A stretch of DNA of 64,000 nucleotides from Caulobacter radicis (GTDB taxonomy: Bacteria; Pseudomonadota; Alphaproteobacteria; Caulobacterales; Caulobacteraceae): assembly GCF_003094615.1 (NCBI RefSeq), contig NZ_QDKO01000020.1, positions 124,001 through 188,000 on the forward strand. Reading direction: 5' to 3'. The translations under genes were made by a program, and so were the position numbers. This document shows positions 54,241 to 61,877 of the stretch, one piece after another; the first letter of the stretch is position 1, and each line of letters starts with the position of its first letter. The notes beneath the pieces are model-generated. The model had not been told where the DNA came from, ran no database searches, and saw only the letters and a program-made list of their open reading frames with translations.

Positions 54241-54327
54241 TCGCCCGAATCGCCGCGCGTTGAAGACCGTTGAAACTAATGCCTAACCATGTTCGCGCGA
54301 AAGGCGACCAAATCGCCCACTTTGACC

Positions 54328-55830
54328 CTAGGCCGCGCGCTTGACGCCGGCGGTCGCCAGGACCGGCAGGCCCAGGGTGCGCGAGGCCGAGGCCGGGGTC
54401 TGCAGGCCCGGACGCAGCAGCATCCGCACCAGGCCCGCGCAGGCGGCGGTGAAGGCGGCGAACAGGAAGGCCAGCACCAACACCGGCTTCTTCAGGCTCT
54501 TGCCCTCCGACGGCGCGACGGCGCGCTGGACGATGCGGATATTGTCGCTGCTTTCGGCCGACATCTGGCGCTGGGCCTCGTCCTGCTGCTCCTTGACGGT
54601 GAAGTCGCGGACATTGGCCGACAGCACGTCGCGGTCACGGGTCAGCTGGTTGAACTGCGGCTCCAGCTGGGCCAGGCGCAGCAGGCGCTCGTTCACTTCC
54701 TGCACCTGCATGGCGTAGGCGCCCTGCGACTCGCGCAGGGCGGCGACTTCCGCCGACAGGTCGTTGCGGGTCGACTGAAGGGTCTGCCAGATCGGGTTGG
54801 GGCCGCTGCGGCGCGCGCCCTCGCCGTTGGTGCGACCACTGGCCACGCCCTGCTCCAGCTGGGCGATCTGGGCGTCGATGTCGCGCACCGGCTGGGCGTT
54901 GGGCAGGTAGCGGGCCAGGAGCCCCTCGCGGTCGAGCTTCAGCTGGGCCAGCTTGGTCGAGGCCGACATGTCCTGGTCGCGGTAGAGCACGGCTTCGGAC
55001 GGCGTGCGGGACAGCTCGGCCTGCACCGCGGCCAGGCGCCCCTGGCGATCCTGCAGCTGGGCGTCGATCGAATACTTCTGGGCCTCGACCTGGGCCTGCA
55101 GCTGGGTCAGGGCGGTCTTCTGGGCGGTGAAGTCGCCGATGTCGTTGGTCTGCAGGAAGGCCTGGTAGGCGGTGTCGGTCTCGGCCAGGCGCTGCTCGAA
55201 ATTGTCGCGCTGGCGCGACAGCACCTTGTCGTCGTCGTTGATCAGCAGGCTGCGACGATAGATCAGGTACTCTTCCAGCAGGGTGTTGAGCACCTTCTCG
55301 GCCGTTTCCGGGTCCTGGTGCTGGTACGCCAGGCGGATGATCGAATTGTCGGGCGCGGTCTCGATCTTCAGGCTGCGGCCGACGCTGTCGCGCCCCTGGG
55401 CGATCATCTTGCGCTTCTGCTCGGGATTGGCGGCGGCGTACTTGGCCGCGCCTTCCGGGAACACGGTGGCGAAGCCCAGCTTGCGGATCACCCGCTCGCG
55501 CAGCTCGCCGCTGCCCAGGATTTCGCTTTCCGACTGGATCACCTGGTCGACGTCGGGCACCGCGCCACGGGCGGCGTCGCCGGCGCGCGGTTCATAGACA
55601 TATTCCTGGCCCAGGCGGACGAACAGGCTGGAGCTGGCGGTGTAGGACTTCTTGAGCGTGAAGGCGAAGGCCGCGCCCAGGAACAGGATCACCAGGAACA
55701 CGCCCAGCATCAGCCAGCGTTCACGCCACAGCAGGGTGATAAAGTCCGTCGGCGCATAGCGAGCCCGCGCCGCCCAGTCGCGTCGCGACGGCGGGTCGTG
55801 CGGCACGCTGGTCCAGGCGCTCGTCGACAT
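54328..55830 (-). CDS. hfsA: Polysaccharide co-polymerase, Wzz/Wzc-type without kinase (HfsA-like)
   Basis: A 500-residue inner-membrane protein. The two membrane helices (RWLMLGVFLVILFLGAAFAF and KPVLVLAFLFAAFTAACAGL) flank a long periplasmic domain with coiled-coil segments (LLRLAQLEPQFNQLTRDRDVLS and DTAYQAFLQTNDIGDFTAQ) ending before the second helix. The cytoplasmic kinase domain of Wzc is absent; the neighbouring hfsB-like gene supplies it in trans. It should control chain length and link polymerase and outer-membrane channel. ATG 55830 (MSTSAWTSVPHD) is preferred. It is divergent from hfsD. Confidence 0.8.
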   Translation of the reverse strand: MSTSAWTSVPHDPPSRRDWAARARYAPTDFITLLWRERWLMLGVFLVILFLGAAFAFTLKKSYTASSSLFVRLGQEYVYEPRAGDAARGAVPDVDQVIQSESEILGSGELRERVIRKLGFATVFPEGAAKYAAANPEQKRKMIAQGRDSVGRSLKIETAPDNSIIRLAYQHQDPETAEKVLNTLLEEYLIYRRSLLINDDDKVLSRQRDNFEQRLAETDTAYQAFLQTNDIGDFTAQKTALTQLQAQVEAQKYSIDAQLQDRQGRLAAVQAELSRTPSEAVLYRDQDMSASTKLAQLKLDREGLLARYLPNAQPVRDIDAQIAQLEQGVASGRTNGEGARRSGPNPIWQTLQSTRNDLSAEVAALRESQGAYAMQVQEVNERLLRLAQLEPQFNQLTRDRDVLSANVRDFTVKEQQDEAQRQMSAESSDNIRIVQRAVAPSEGKSLKKPVLVLAFLFAAFTAACAGLVRMLLRPGLQTPASASRTLGLPVLATAGVKRAA

Positions 55831-55895
55831 GCGAATCCAATGGGTCCAAACTTCCACACGACCCTGGGGCTTCCGGGCTTAAGGTTTGGTTACCT
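55831..55895. promoter_or_regulatory. Divergent hfsA-hfsD promoter with possible CtrA half-sites
   Basis: The 65-bp gap must hold both promoters. It contains TTAA-N7-TTAC at 55879-55893, one base off the CtrA consensus TTAA-N7-TTAA known from Caulobacter. It ends three bases before ATG 55896, so it would suit the hfsA-side promoter or, if hfsD starts at 55917, both. Weak evidence. Confidence 0.3.
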
Positions 55896-56657
55896 ATGTT
55901 TGGTAAGAGTCGTCGCATGGATCGGCGCATCGCTCTCTCCACCGCCCTGGCCCTGTCGCTCGCGAGCGCCGGCCTCTCGGCCTGCGGCCACGTCGACGGC
56001 GAGCCGCTGACGCCCGCCCCGCGGCCCACCGGCCAGTTCCCCAACATCGGCTACGCCGACTGGAGCGAGAGCGAGCCAGCCTATCGCTTCTATCCGGGCG
56101 ACGAGCTGGAGGTGACCGTACCTTCGGCCACGGAGCTTAATAAGTCGGTTGTGGTTCAGCCCGACGGCCGCGTCGCTTTGCCGCTGGTCGGACCGGTGAT
56201 GGCCGCCGACCGCACGATCGAGGAACTCGAGGACTCGCTGACCCAGGCCTACGGCCAGCAGCTGCTGCGCCCGCAGGTGCAGGTGGCGGTCAAGGCGACG
56301 GCGCCTCTGAAGGTCTTCGTCGGCGGCGAGGTCGGCAATCCCGGCGTCTACGACATGGCCGGCGACGGCGACGCCCTGCGGGCCGTGATCCAGGCCGGCG
56401 GGTTCAAGAGCTCGTCCAAGCGCAGCCAGGTGATCATCATCCGGCGCGGCCCGGACGGCCGGGCCATGATGCGGACGGCCGATCTTCTGAAGGGTCTGAC
56501 CGACCCGCGCGGCGCGGACCTGGTGCCGCTTCGCCGCTTCGACATCGTCTACGTGCCGCGCAGCGGGGCGGCGGAGACGGGCCTGTTCATGCAGCAGTAC
56601 TTCCGAGACCTGCTGCCGATCAGCTTCAGCTACGCCATCAACGGCTTCAGCAACTGA
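55896..56657 (+). CDS. hfsD: Outer-membrane polysaccharide export lipoprotein (Wza-like, HfsD-like)
   Basis: A 253-residue lipoprotein: signal peptide with lipobox LSAC (Cys about 30), followed by the Poly_export domain (YRFYPGDELEVTVPSATELN, VQPDGRVALPLVGPVMAADR) and a SLBB domain (KVFVGGEVGNPGVYDM). The C-terminal amphipathic end lacks the long helical barrel segment of Wza, as in other short members. It forms the outer-membrane channel of the polysaccharide exporter. ATG 55896 is used; ATG 55917 is possible. A weak stem-loop (GGCCGGA/TCCGGCC, 56671-56695) follows the stop. Confidence 0.8.
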   Translation: MFGKSRRMDRRIALSTALALSLASAGLSACGHVDGEPLTPAPRPTGQFPNIGYADWSESEPAYRFYPGDELEVTVPSATELNKSVVVQPDGRVALPLVGPVMAADRTIEELEDSLTQAYGQQLLRPQVQVAVKATAPLKVFVGGEVGNPGVYDMAGDGDALRAVIQAGGFKSSSKRSQVIIIRRGPDGRAMMRTADLLKGLTDPRGADLVPLRRFDIVYVPRSGAAETGLFMQQYFRDLLPISFSYAINGFSN

Positions 56658-56700
56658 CCTTGAAAGTCACGGCCGGATCCAGAGAGCGTCCGGCCCGAGA

Positions 56701-56730
56701 GTAGAAACGGCTGAACCGTGGTTCAGCCGT
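56701..56730 (-). terminator. Terminator of the Sel1-like gene
   Basis: On the minus strand ACGGCTGAAC/CACG/GTTCAGCCGT is followed by TTTCTAC. The palindrome covers 56707-56730 and includes the stop codon of the gene (56723-56725). Confidence 0.7.
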
Positions 56731-57001
56731 GAGCCAGCCATTGGCGCGCCTGGCGCTGGGCTTCGGCGACGTCTTCGCTGGCCATCTCTTGCGACAGTTC
56801 CTTGCGATAGACCTTGGCCTCGACCGAACCGCGCATGGCGGCCAGGTTGAACAGCATGTGGGCCGAGACGTAGTCCAGCGGCGCGCCGCCCTGGCCGGTC
56901 GAGTACAGCATGCCCATGCGGAACAGCTCGTCGCCGCTCGAGTCGGCGGTCGGCAGCGGCAGGCCCATCACGGCGGCGGGCGGTTCGATGCTCATCATCA
57001 T
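56723..57001 (-). CDS. Small Sel1-repeat-like protein
   Basis: A 92-residue protein with one Sel1/TPR-like unit: ELFRMGMLYSTGQGGAPLDYVSAHMLFNLAAMRGSVEA, the A/G-G-A spacing typical of Sel1 repeats. The end is a helical QEMASEDVAEAQRQARQWLAHG. No signal peptide. The start is taken at the first of three consecutive ATGs (57001), nine bases after GGGGA; the second or third is equally possible. Function unknown; such proteins mediate protein contacts. Confidence 0.7.
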   Translation of the reverse strand: MMMSIEPPAAVMGLPLPTADSSGDELFRMGMLYSTGQGGAPLDYVSAHMLFNLAAMRGSVEAKVYRKELSQEMASEDVAEAQRQARQWLAHG

Positions 57002-57175
57002 GACTTCAATTCCCCAGTCCTTCCGGCCGGTCCCCAGTGGTCCAGCTCGGCCATGAACACAGAGAAAACCTTGCTCGCTGAACATATAGTTAAGCGCGCA
57101 GAGATCATGAATCGAGGCGCGACAACACGCCTCGATCATTGAAGTAACACCCGATAAACACGGGTATACGGGTGG

Positions 57176-57901
57176 TTAACGGGCGCGCTGGCCGAACAGA
57201 ACCTTGCGCGCCTCTTCGGCAGCTTTTCCCGACGCTTGCAGGCCGCTGGAACGCAGCTCCGCGCCCAGCTTGAAGCCCTTCTGCACGGCCTCGCGCGCGT
57301 TCACCCGCTCGAACCAGGCCTTGATGTTCGGGAACTCCTCGATCTGGATGCCCTGGTTCTTCCACGGCACGATCCAGGGCCAGATGGCGAAGTCGGCGAT
57401 GGACAATTGGCCGCAGACGAAATCCCTGCCCGCCAGCTGCTTTTCCAGCACGCCGTAGAGGCGATGGGTCTCGTTGGTGTAGCGGATCGCGCCGTAGGCC
57501 AGCTGGCGCTGATCGGCGATGATCGCTGGCGCGTACTGGCGGAAATGGTGCGTCTGGCCGGCCATCGGGCCAAGGCCGCCCATCTGCCACATCACCCACT
57601 GGTCGATGTTCACCCGGTCGCGCTCGCCCTGGCCGTAGAACTGACCCGTCTTGCGGGCGAGGTACTGCAGGATGGCCCCGGACTCGAAGACCGAGATCGG
57701 CTGGCCGTCGGGACCGTCGGGATCGACGATGGCCGGCATGCGGTTGTTGGGGCTGATGGCCAGGAACTCCGGCTTGAACTGCTCGCCCGTGCCGATGTTC
57801 ACCGGGATCATCTCATAGGGCAGGCCCATCTCCTCAAGGGCGATGGAAATCTTCCAGCCGTTGGGCGTGGGCCAATAGTGCAGCTCGATGGGACTGGTCA
57901 T
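57176..57901 (-). CDS. Glutathione S-transferase (YfcG/GstB-like)
   Basis: A 241-residue GST. The thioredoxin-fold N-terminus (IELHYWPTPNGWKISIALEE, NNRMPAIVDPDG, SVFESGAILQYLA) carries the Asn/Thr glutathione site of the YfcG-like Nu class; the helical C-terminal domain contains QWVMWQMGGLGPMAGQTHHF and LSIADFAIWPWI. Likely a disulfide reductase or detoxifying enzyme in the cytoplasm. ATG 57901 follows GGGAG at eight bases; the longer frame has no support. Confidence 0.9.
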   Translation of the reverse strand: MTSPIELHYWPTPNGWKISIALEEMGLPYEMIPVNIGTGEQFKPEFLAISPNNRMPAIVDPDGPDGQPISVFESGAILQYLARKTGQFYGQGERDRVNIDQWVMWQMGGLGPMAGQTHHFRQYAPAIIADQRQLAYGAIRYTNETHRLYGVLEKQLAGRDFVCGQLSIADFAIWPWIVPWKNQGIQIEEFPNIKAWFERVNAREAVQKGFKLGAELRSSGLQASGKAAEEARKVLFGQRAR

Positions 57902-58082
57902 GCACGCGACTCCCTGATGTCGGTCTTGGTGACACGGAACATGGCCATCCGCGCGCGCGACGCCAACATCCATCCTGACATGACCGTTCAGCGACGGTTC
58001 AGGCGCCGGGGATCAATCTTGTTTCCAAGGTCGAGGGACTAGGCCGCCTCCAGGCGACCGCTGACCACAAGGAGACGTACAC

Positions 58083-58595
58083 ATGAAACGTCTGTTGCTC
58101 ACCATCGCCGCCGTGGCTTCGGTCGCGGGCCCGATGGCCGCCGTCGCCACCGACGCCTCGGCCCAGGGCCGCGGCCACAACGAGGACCGCTGGGATCGCC
58201 GTGACGATCGCCGCGGCGACCGTTGGGATCGTCGCGACGACCGCCGCGATGATCGCCGGGGCGACCGCTGGGACCGTCGTGACGACCGTCGCGGCGACCG
58301 CCACAGCCGCTGGGACGACCGTCGCTACAACGGCTACTACTATCGCGACCGCTGGTACTACGGCGCCCCGCCGGCCCACTATTACGGCCGTCCGGACTAT
58401 CGCCCGGGCTACAGCGCCTGGCGTCGCGGCGGCTACCTGCCGCCCTACTATCGCGGCGGCGGCTATGTCGTGCACGACTACGGCCGCTACCACCTGCGCC
58501 AGCCGCCCCGCGGCTACTACTGGTACCGCGCCGGCAACGACTACGTGCTGGCCGCCATCGCCACCGGCCTGATCTTCGAGATCATAAACAACTAG
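58083..58595 (+). CDS. RcnB-family exported protein with Arg/Asp repeats
   Basis: A 170-residue exported protein: signal peptide to about residue 27 (ATDASAQG), a charged repeat region (units of D-R-R-D-D-R-R-G-D-R-W, residues about 36-80), a Tyr/Arg-rich stretch (YYYRDRWYYGAPPAHYYG) and a C-terminal RcnB domain (GGYVVHDYGRYHLRQPPRGY, YVLAAIATGLIFEI). RcnB in E. coli is a periplasmic factor in nickel/cobalt homeostasis; many alphaproteobacterial members are of unknown role. The repeats arise from a tandem DNA repeat. ATG 58083 follows AAGGAGA. Confidence 0.8.
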   Translation: MKRLLLTIAAVASVAGPMAAVATDASAQGRGHNEDRWDRRDDRRGDRWDRRDDRRDDRRGDRWDRRDDRRGDRHSRWDDRRYNGYYYRDRWYYGAPPAHYYGRPDYRPGYSAWRRGGYLPPYYRGGGYVVHDYGRYHLRQPPRGYYWYRAGNDYVLAAIATGLIFEIINN

Positions 58596-58630
58596 GCCGA
58601 ACGCGATCATCGATATCTGAAAAGTCTTGC

Positions 58631-58666
58631 GGCGCCCCGGGAACTCCACCTGGGGCGCCGTTTTTG
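58631..58666 (+). terminator. Terminator of the RcnB-like gene
   Basis: CGGCGCCCC (58631-58639) and GGGGCGCCG (58653-58661) form the stem, followed by TTTTT. Confidence 0.85.
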
Positions 58667-58797
58667 CGCCATGCTCGCCGCGCGCGCGCCATGCATCGGG
58701 CCGCAAAGCCCGATTGTCGGGTCATTTCGGCCGCAAGCCGCCTCCAGCGTGAGCCTCGCGTCACAGTCCGACGCAGCAGACACGAAGGCGCTTACCG

Positions 58798-59190
58798 ATG
58801 AAGAGCTTGCGCATCTCCGCCGCCGTCCTCGCCCTCGCCGCCGCCGGCTACGCCGGTTCGGCCCTGGCCCAGCAGGCCCCGGCCGATCCCTCCGCCCAGT
58901 CCACCCCGCCTTCGTCCAGCAGCAGCAGCTGGGGTTCGTCGACCACGACCACCGATCCGTCGGCCTCGACCACCGCCCCGGCCACGACCGACAGCACCAC
59001 GCCGCAGGCCGACAGCGCCGCGAGCGCGGGCGAGCCGACCTCGGCCACGGCCCCGGGCGAGACCTCGACCACCACGGCCCCGGCCGCCGAGGGCACGACC
59101 AAGGCCGAGAAGAAGTCCAAGAAGCACAAGAAGCACGACGACCCGGCCGCCGCCGGCGCGTCCGCGCAGGACCCGACCACGCCTCAGTAG
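58798..59190 (+). CDS. Exported Ser/Thr/Ala-rich low-complexity protein
   Basis: A 130-residue exported protein: signal peptide to about residue 24 (GSALAQ), then a disordered region rich in Ser, Thr, Ala and Pro (WGSSTTTTDPSAST, TTAPATTDSTTP) ending with a basic KKSKKHKKH block. No domain is recognised. It may be a cell-wall or surface-associated linker-like protein, but nothing shows it. It has its own promoter region after the RcnB-like terminator and is followed by a bidirectional terminator. Confidence 0.65.
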   Translation: MKSLRISAAVLALAAAGYAGSALAQQAPADPSAQSTPPSSSSSSWGSSTTTTDPSASTTAPATTDSTTPQADSAASAGEPTSATAPGETSTTTAPAAEGTTKAEKKSKKHKKHDDPAAAGASAQDPTTPQ

Positions 59191-59226
59191 ACGCGTCCCT
59201 GTTCGAGTCCCCCCTCCGACAAAGAG

Positions 59227-59258
59227 AAGGGCCCGCCGCTTTCGCGACGGGCCCTTTT
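59227..59258. terminator. Bidirectional terminator between low-complexity gene and gatB
   Basis: AAGGGCCCG (59227-59235) and CGGGCCCTT (59248-59256) form the stem, flanked by T-rich sequence on the plus side (TTCCTTTT). It also ends gatB transcription from the minus strand, where the stem is followed by CTCTTTG. Confidence 0.8.
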
Positions 59259-59279
59259 CCTTTTGCCTGGAAGGCCCGA

Positions 59280-60776
59280 TCAGAGACCCAGCTTGGCCTT
59301 CAGCAGATCGTTGACCGTGCCCGGGTTGGCCTTGCCGCCGGTGGCCTTCATGACCTGACCCACGAACCAGCCGATGGCCTGGGGCTTGTCCTTCACGGCC
59401 GCGGCCTTGTCGGGGTTGGCGCCGATCAGCTCGTCGATCGCCGCCTCGATGGCGCCGGTGTCGTTGATCTGGACCAGGCCGCGCTTCTCGACGATCTGCG
59501 CGGGACGGCCTTCGCCGGCCCACATGTGCTCGAAGACCTCCTTGGCGATCTTCGACGAGATCGTGCCGTTCTCGATCAGCTCGACCAGTTGGGCGATGTC
59601 CGACGAGGGCAGCGGCGAGTCCGGGAACGCCGTGCCGGCGGCCGACAGCTTGGCCAGCAGTTCGTTCGTGACCCAGTTGGCGACCAGCTTGGCGTCGCGA
59701 CCTTTCGCGGCGGCCTCGAAGTAGTCGGCGCGCTCGGCGTCGATGATCAGCACGCCCGCGTCATAGGCCGACAGGCCATATTCGCTCTGCAGGCGCGCCT
59801 TCTTGGCGTCCGGCAGTTCCGGCAGGGTCTCTTCGATCGACTTCACCCAGGCCGGGTCCAGCACCAGCGGCAGCAGGTCGGGATCGGGGAAGTAGCGGTA
59901 GTCGTGCGCCTCTTCCTTCGAACGCATCGAGCGGGTCTCGCCCTTGGTCGGGTCGAACAGGCGGGTCTCCTGGTCGATCACGCCGCCGTCTTCCAGGATC
60001 TCGATCTGGCGACGGGCCTCGTACTCGATGGCCTGCTGGATGTAGCGGTACGAGTTGACGTTCTTGATCTCGCAGCGCGTGCCCAGGTGCTTGAAGCTGC
60101 CGGTCTCGCGGAACTTCTCGTAGTCCCCCGGACGGCAGACCGACACGTTGACGTCGGCGCGAAGGTTGCCCTTCTCCATGTCGCCGTCGCAGGTGCCCAG
60201 ATAGACCAGGATCGTCCGCAGCTTCTTCACATAGGCGGCGGCCTCTTCCGAGGTGCGCATGTCGGGCTTGGAGACGATCTCCATCAGCGCCGTGCCCGCG
60301 CGGTTCAGGTCCACATAGGTGGCGTTCGGGTCCTGGTCGTGCAGCGACTTGCCGGCGTCCTGTTCCAGGTGCAGGCGCTCGATGCGCACGTCGAAGGTCG
60401 TGCCGTCGTCGCGCTCGACCACCACCACGCCCTCGCCGACGATCGGCTGGTCGAACTGGCTGATCTGATAGCCCTGCGGCAGGTCGGGATAGAAGTAGTT
60501 CTTGCGGTCGAAGCGGCTCTTCAGGTTGATCTGAGCCTTCAGGCCCAGGCCCGTCTTCACCGCCTGCTCGACGCAGAAGCGGTTCAGCACCGGCAGCATG
60601 CCCGGCATGGCCGCGTCCACGAGGCTGACCTGCTCGTTCGGACCAGCGCCGAAGCCGACGGCGGCGCCCGAGAACAGCTTGGACTTGCTGGCCACCTGGG
60701 CGTGAACCTCGAGGCCCAGCACAATTTCCCAGTCGCCGGTGCGACCCTTGATCGTCTTGGAAGCAGCTTCGGTCAT
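59280..60776 (-). CDS. gatB: Asp/Glu-tRNA(Asn/Gln) amidotransferase subunit B
   Basis: A 498-residue GatB. Markers: [39 protein letters not shown], the GGD-like [49 protein letters not shown] and the C-terminal YqeY-like tail domain ([23 protein letters not shown]). With GatA and GatC it amidates Asp-tRNA(Asn) or Glu-tRNA(Gln). No gatC or gatA is adjacent here; the low-GC island lies upstream of it. Confidence 0.95.
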   Translation of the reverse strand: MTEAASKTIKGRTGDWEIVLGLEVHAQVASKSKLFSGAAVGFGAGPNEQVSLVDAAMPGMLPVLNRFCVEQAVKTGLGLKAQINLKSRFDRKNYFYPDLPQGYQISQFDQPIVGEGVVVVERDDGTTFDVRIERLHLEQDAGKSLHDQDPNATYVDLNRAGTALMEIVSKPDMRTSEEAAAYVKKLRTILVYLGTCDGDMEKGNLRADVNVSVCRPGDYEKFRETGSFKHLGTRCEIKNVNSYRYIQQAIEYEARRQIEILEDGGVIDQETRLFDPTKGETRSMRSKEEAHDYRYFPDPDLLPLVLDPAWVKSIEETLPELPDAKKARLQSEYGLSAYDAGVLIIDAERADYFEAAAKGRDAKLVANWVTNELLAKLSAAGTAFPDSPLPSSDIAQLVELIENGTISSKIAKEVFEHMWAGEGRPAQIVEKRGLVQINDTGAIEAAIDELIGANPDKAAAVKDKPQAIGWFVGQVMKATGGKANPGTVNDLLKAKLGL

Positions 60777-61167
60777 GTCTCTTGTCCTCCCTCCGTCGCC
60801 GGAAGGCCGGTTAGCGCGGGCGGCGAAGCAGGCCTCGCCGTGTCAGGGTTCCTCATGCACCGTGGGGGTCGGGGAGCGCAAGGCTGGCGGGGTGGTTTGT
60901 TGCGGGGGGGGGCATGAGCACGTGCTTCCATGCCATCCACCTCAGTTGACCTCCGCGCCGACCTCGCCTTCTCCGAGGGCATGAAGGCGCGGTAATCGAC
61001 CGGCAACCAAGCCGGACATCCCAAACACCTGTTGCACAACCCTCTCAGATCGAGTCAACTAGGCCGTTAGTAATATGATGACGCTCAAGTAACTCCATAG
61101 CGGTATCGCAACGCAATCGCGCTGCCAAACATTACATTTTTTAAATTACCACCCAGAAAGACCAGTT
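60777..61167. other. 391-bp gap, GC-rich then AT-rich, with a possible gene remnant
   Basis: The first part (to about 61020) is GC-rich and includes a run of ten G (60904-60912 region) and a short open frame at 60930-60995. From about 61060 the sequence turns AT-rich, marking the left boundary of an acquired segment. Just before the DUF4145 start is a T6/AAATTA tract that could be its promoter. No flanking direct repeat or integrase was seen. Confidence 0.5.
60930..60995 (+). pseudogene. Possible 21-codon remnant of a displaced gene
   Basis: An ATG-TAA frame reads MPSTSVDLRADLAFSEGMKAR. It has normal host codon use (DLRADLAFSEGMKAR looks like real protein sequence) and stands next to the boundary of the low-GC island. 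It may be the end of a host gene lost when the island arrived, or chance. I cannot name a parent family. Confidence 0.25.
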
Positions 61168-61857
61168 ATGCTGGATACATTTAAGAGAGAAAAAAATATA
61201 AAAGAACGAAAGAGACTTCACTGCGTAAACTGCAAAAGAATTACCATACATAAACTTGAAGCTAGATGCATGGGCTCCTGGTCAGACGATCGTGCCTTGG
61301 TAAACGGCGGACGTAGTCACTCAATATTTCGATGCGGCGCGTGCGATACAGTTTGCTACGAGACATCATCATGGAATAGCGAGGATATTGAATACGATGA
61401 AGACGGAGAAGCACGCGCAATAGAATACACCACCCAATATCCAGCTCCAGTATCAGCTCATTTTAACTTCAACACGGAGTCAACTCCAACAAAATTGAAT
61501 CGCATATTGGACGAATTGCTTTATGCACTTGCCGGTTCAAAAATGCTCACAGCCACAATTGGACTCAGACTCGCCATTGAATATATCGTCAACGACAAAG
61601 AATGCCTCGGATCAAGTCTATCAGCGAAAATAAATGACCTTCGGTCAAAAGAACTAATAGACGAAGACCAAAAAGACCTTCTTCACAGAATACGTAGACG
61701 AGGAAATGCTGGCGCACACGAAGCTATTGGAATGAATTCCAAGGAACTTATTGCAGGCATGAGCATCGTAGAAGGACTACTAGAAAAGCTATACAACGGG
61801 CCAGCAAGACACAACGAAACAATAAAAAGAGCGAAATTATTAATTAAAGACAACTAA
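61168..61857 (+). CDS. Zinc-ribbon DUF4145 (HEPN-like) protein, horizontally acquired
   Basis: A 229-residue protein. The N-terminus holds two C-x2-C pairs (Cys19/Cys22 and Cys56/Cys59), likely one zinc ribbon. The C-terminal helical domain (residues about 105-220) matches DUF4145: NRILDELLYALAGSKMLTAT, GLRLAIEYIVNDK and RIRRRGNAGAHEA. The last holds R178-x5-H184, in the R-x4-6-H form of the HEPN RNase active site. G+C is about 40% by eye and codons such as AGA, ATA, AAA and TTA are common, unlike every neighbour. DUF4145 domains occur in restriction and defence loci; this copy stands alone between gatB and hrpB. Confidence 0.8.
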   Translation: MLDTFKREKNIKERKRLHCVNCKRITIHKLEARCMGSWSDDRALVNGGRSHSIFRCGACDTVCYETSSWNSEDIEYDEDGEARAIEYTTQYPAPVSAHFNFNTESTPTKLNRILDELLYALAGSKMLTATIGLRLAIEYIVNDKECLGSSLSAKINDLRSKELIDEDQKDLLHRIRRRGNAGAHEAIGMNSKELIAGMSIVEGLLEKLYNGPARHNETIKRAKLLIKDN

Positions 61858-61877
61858 CATAAATATACACTTCGCCC

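Noticed and set aside
60773..61039. 88-codon minus-strand frame upstream of gatB
   Set aside because: Low-complexity Pro/Arg-rich translation with no conserved pattern; it overlaps the gatB promoter region.
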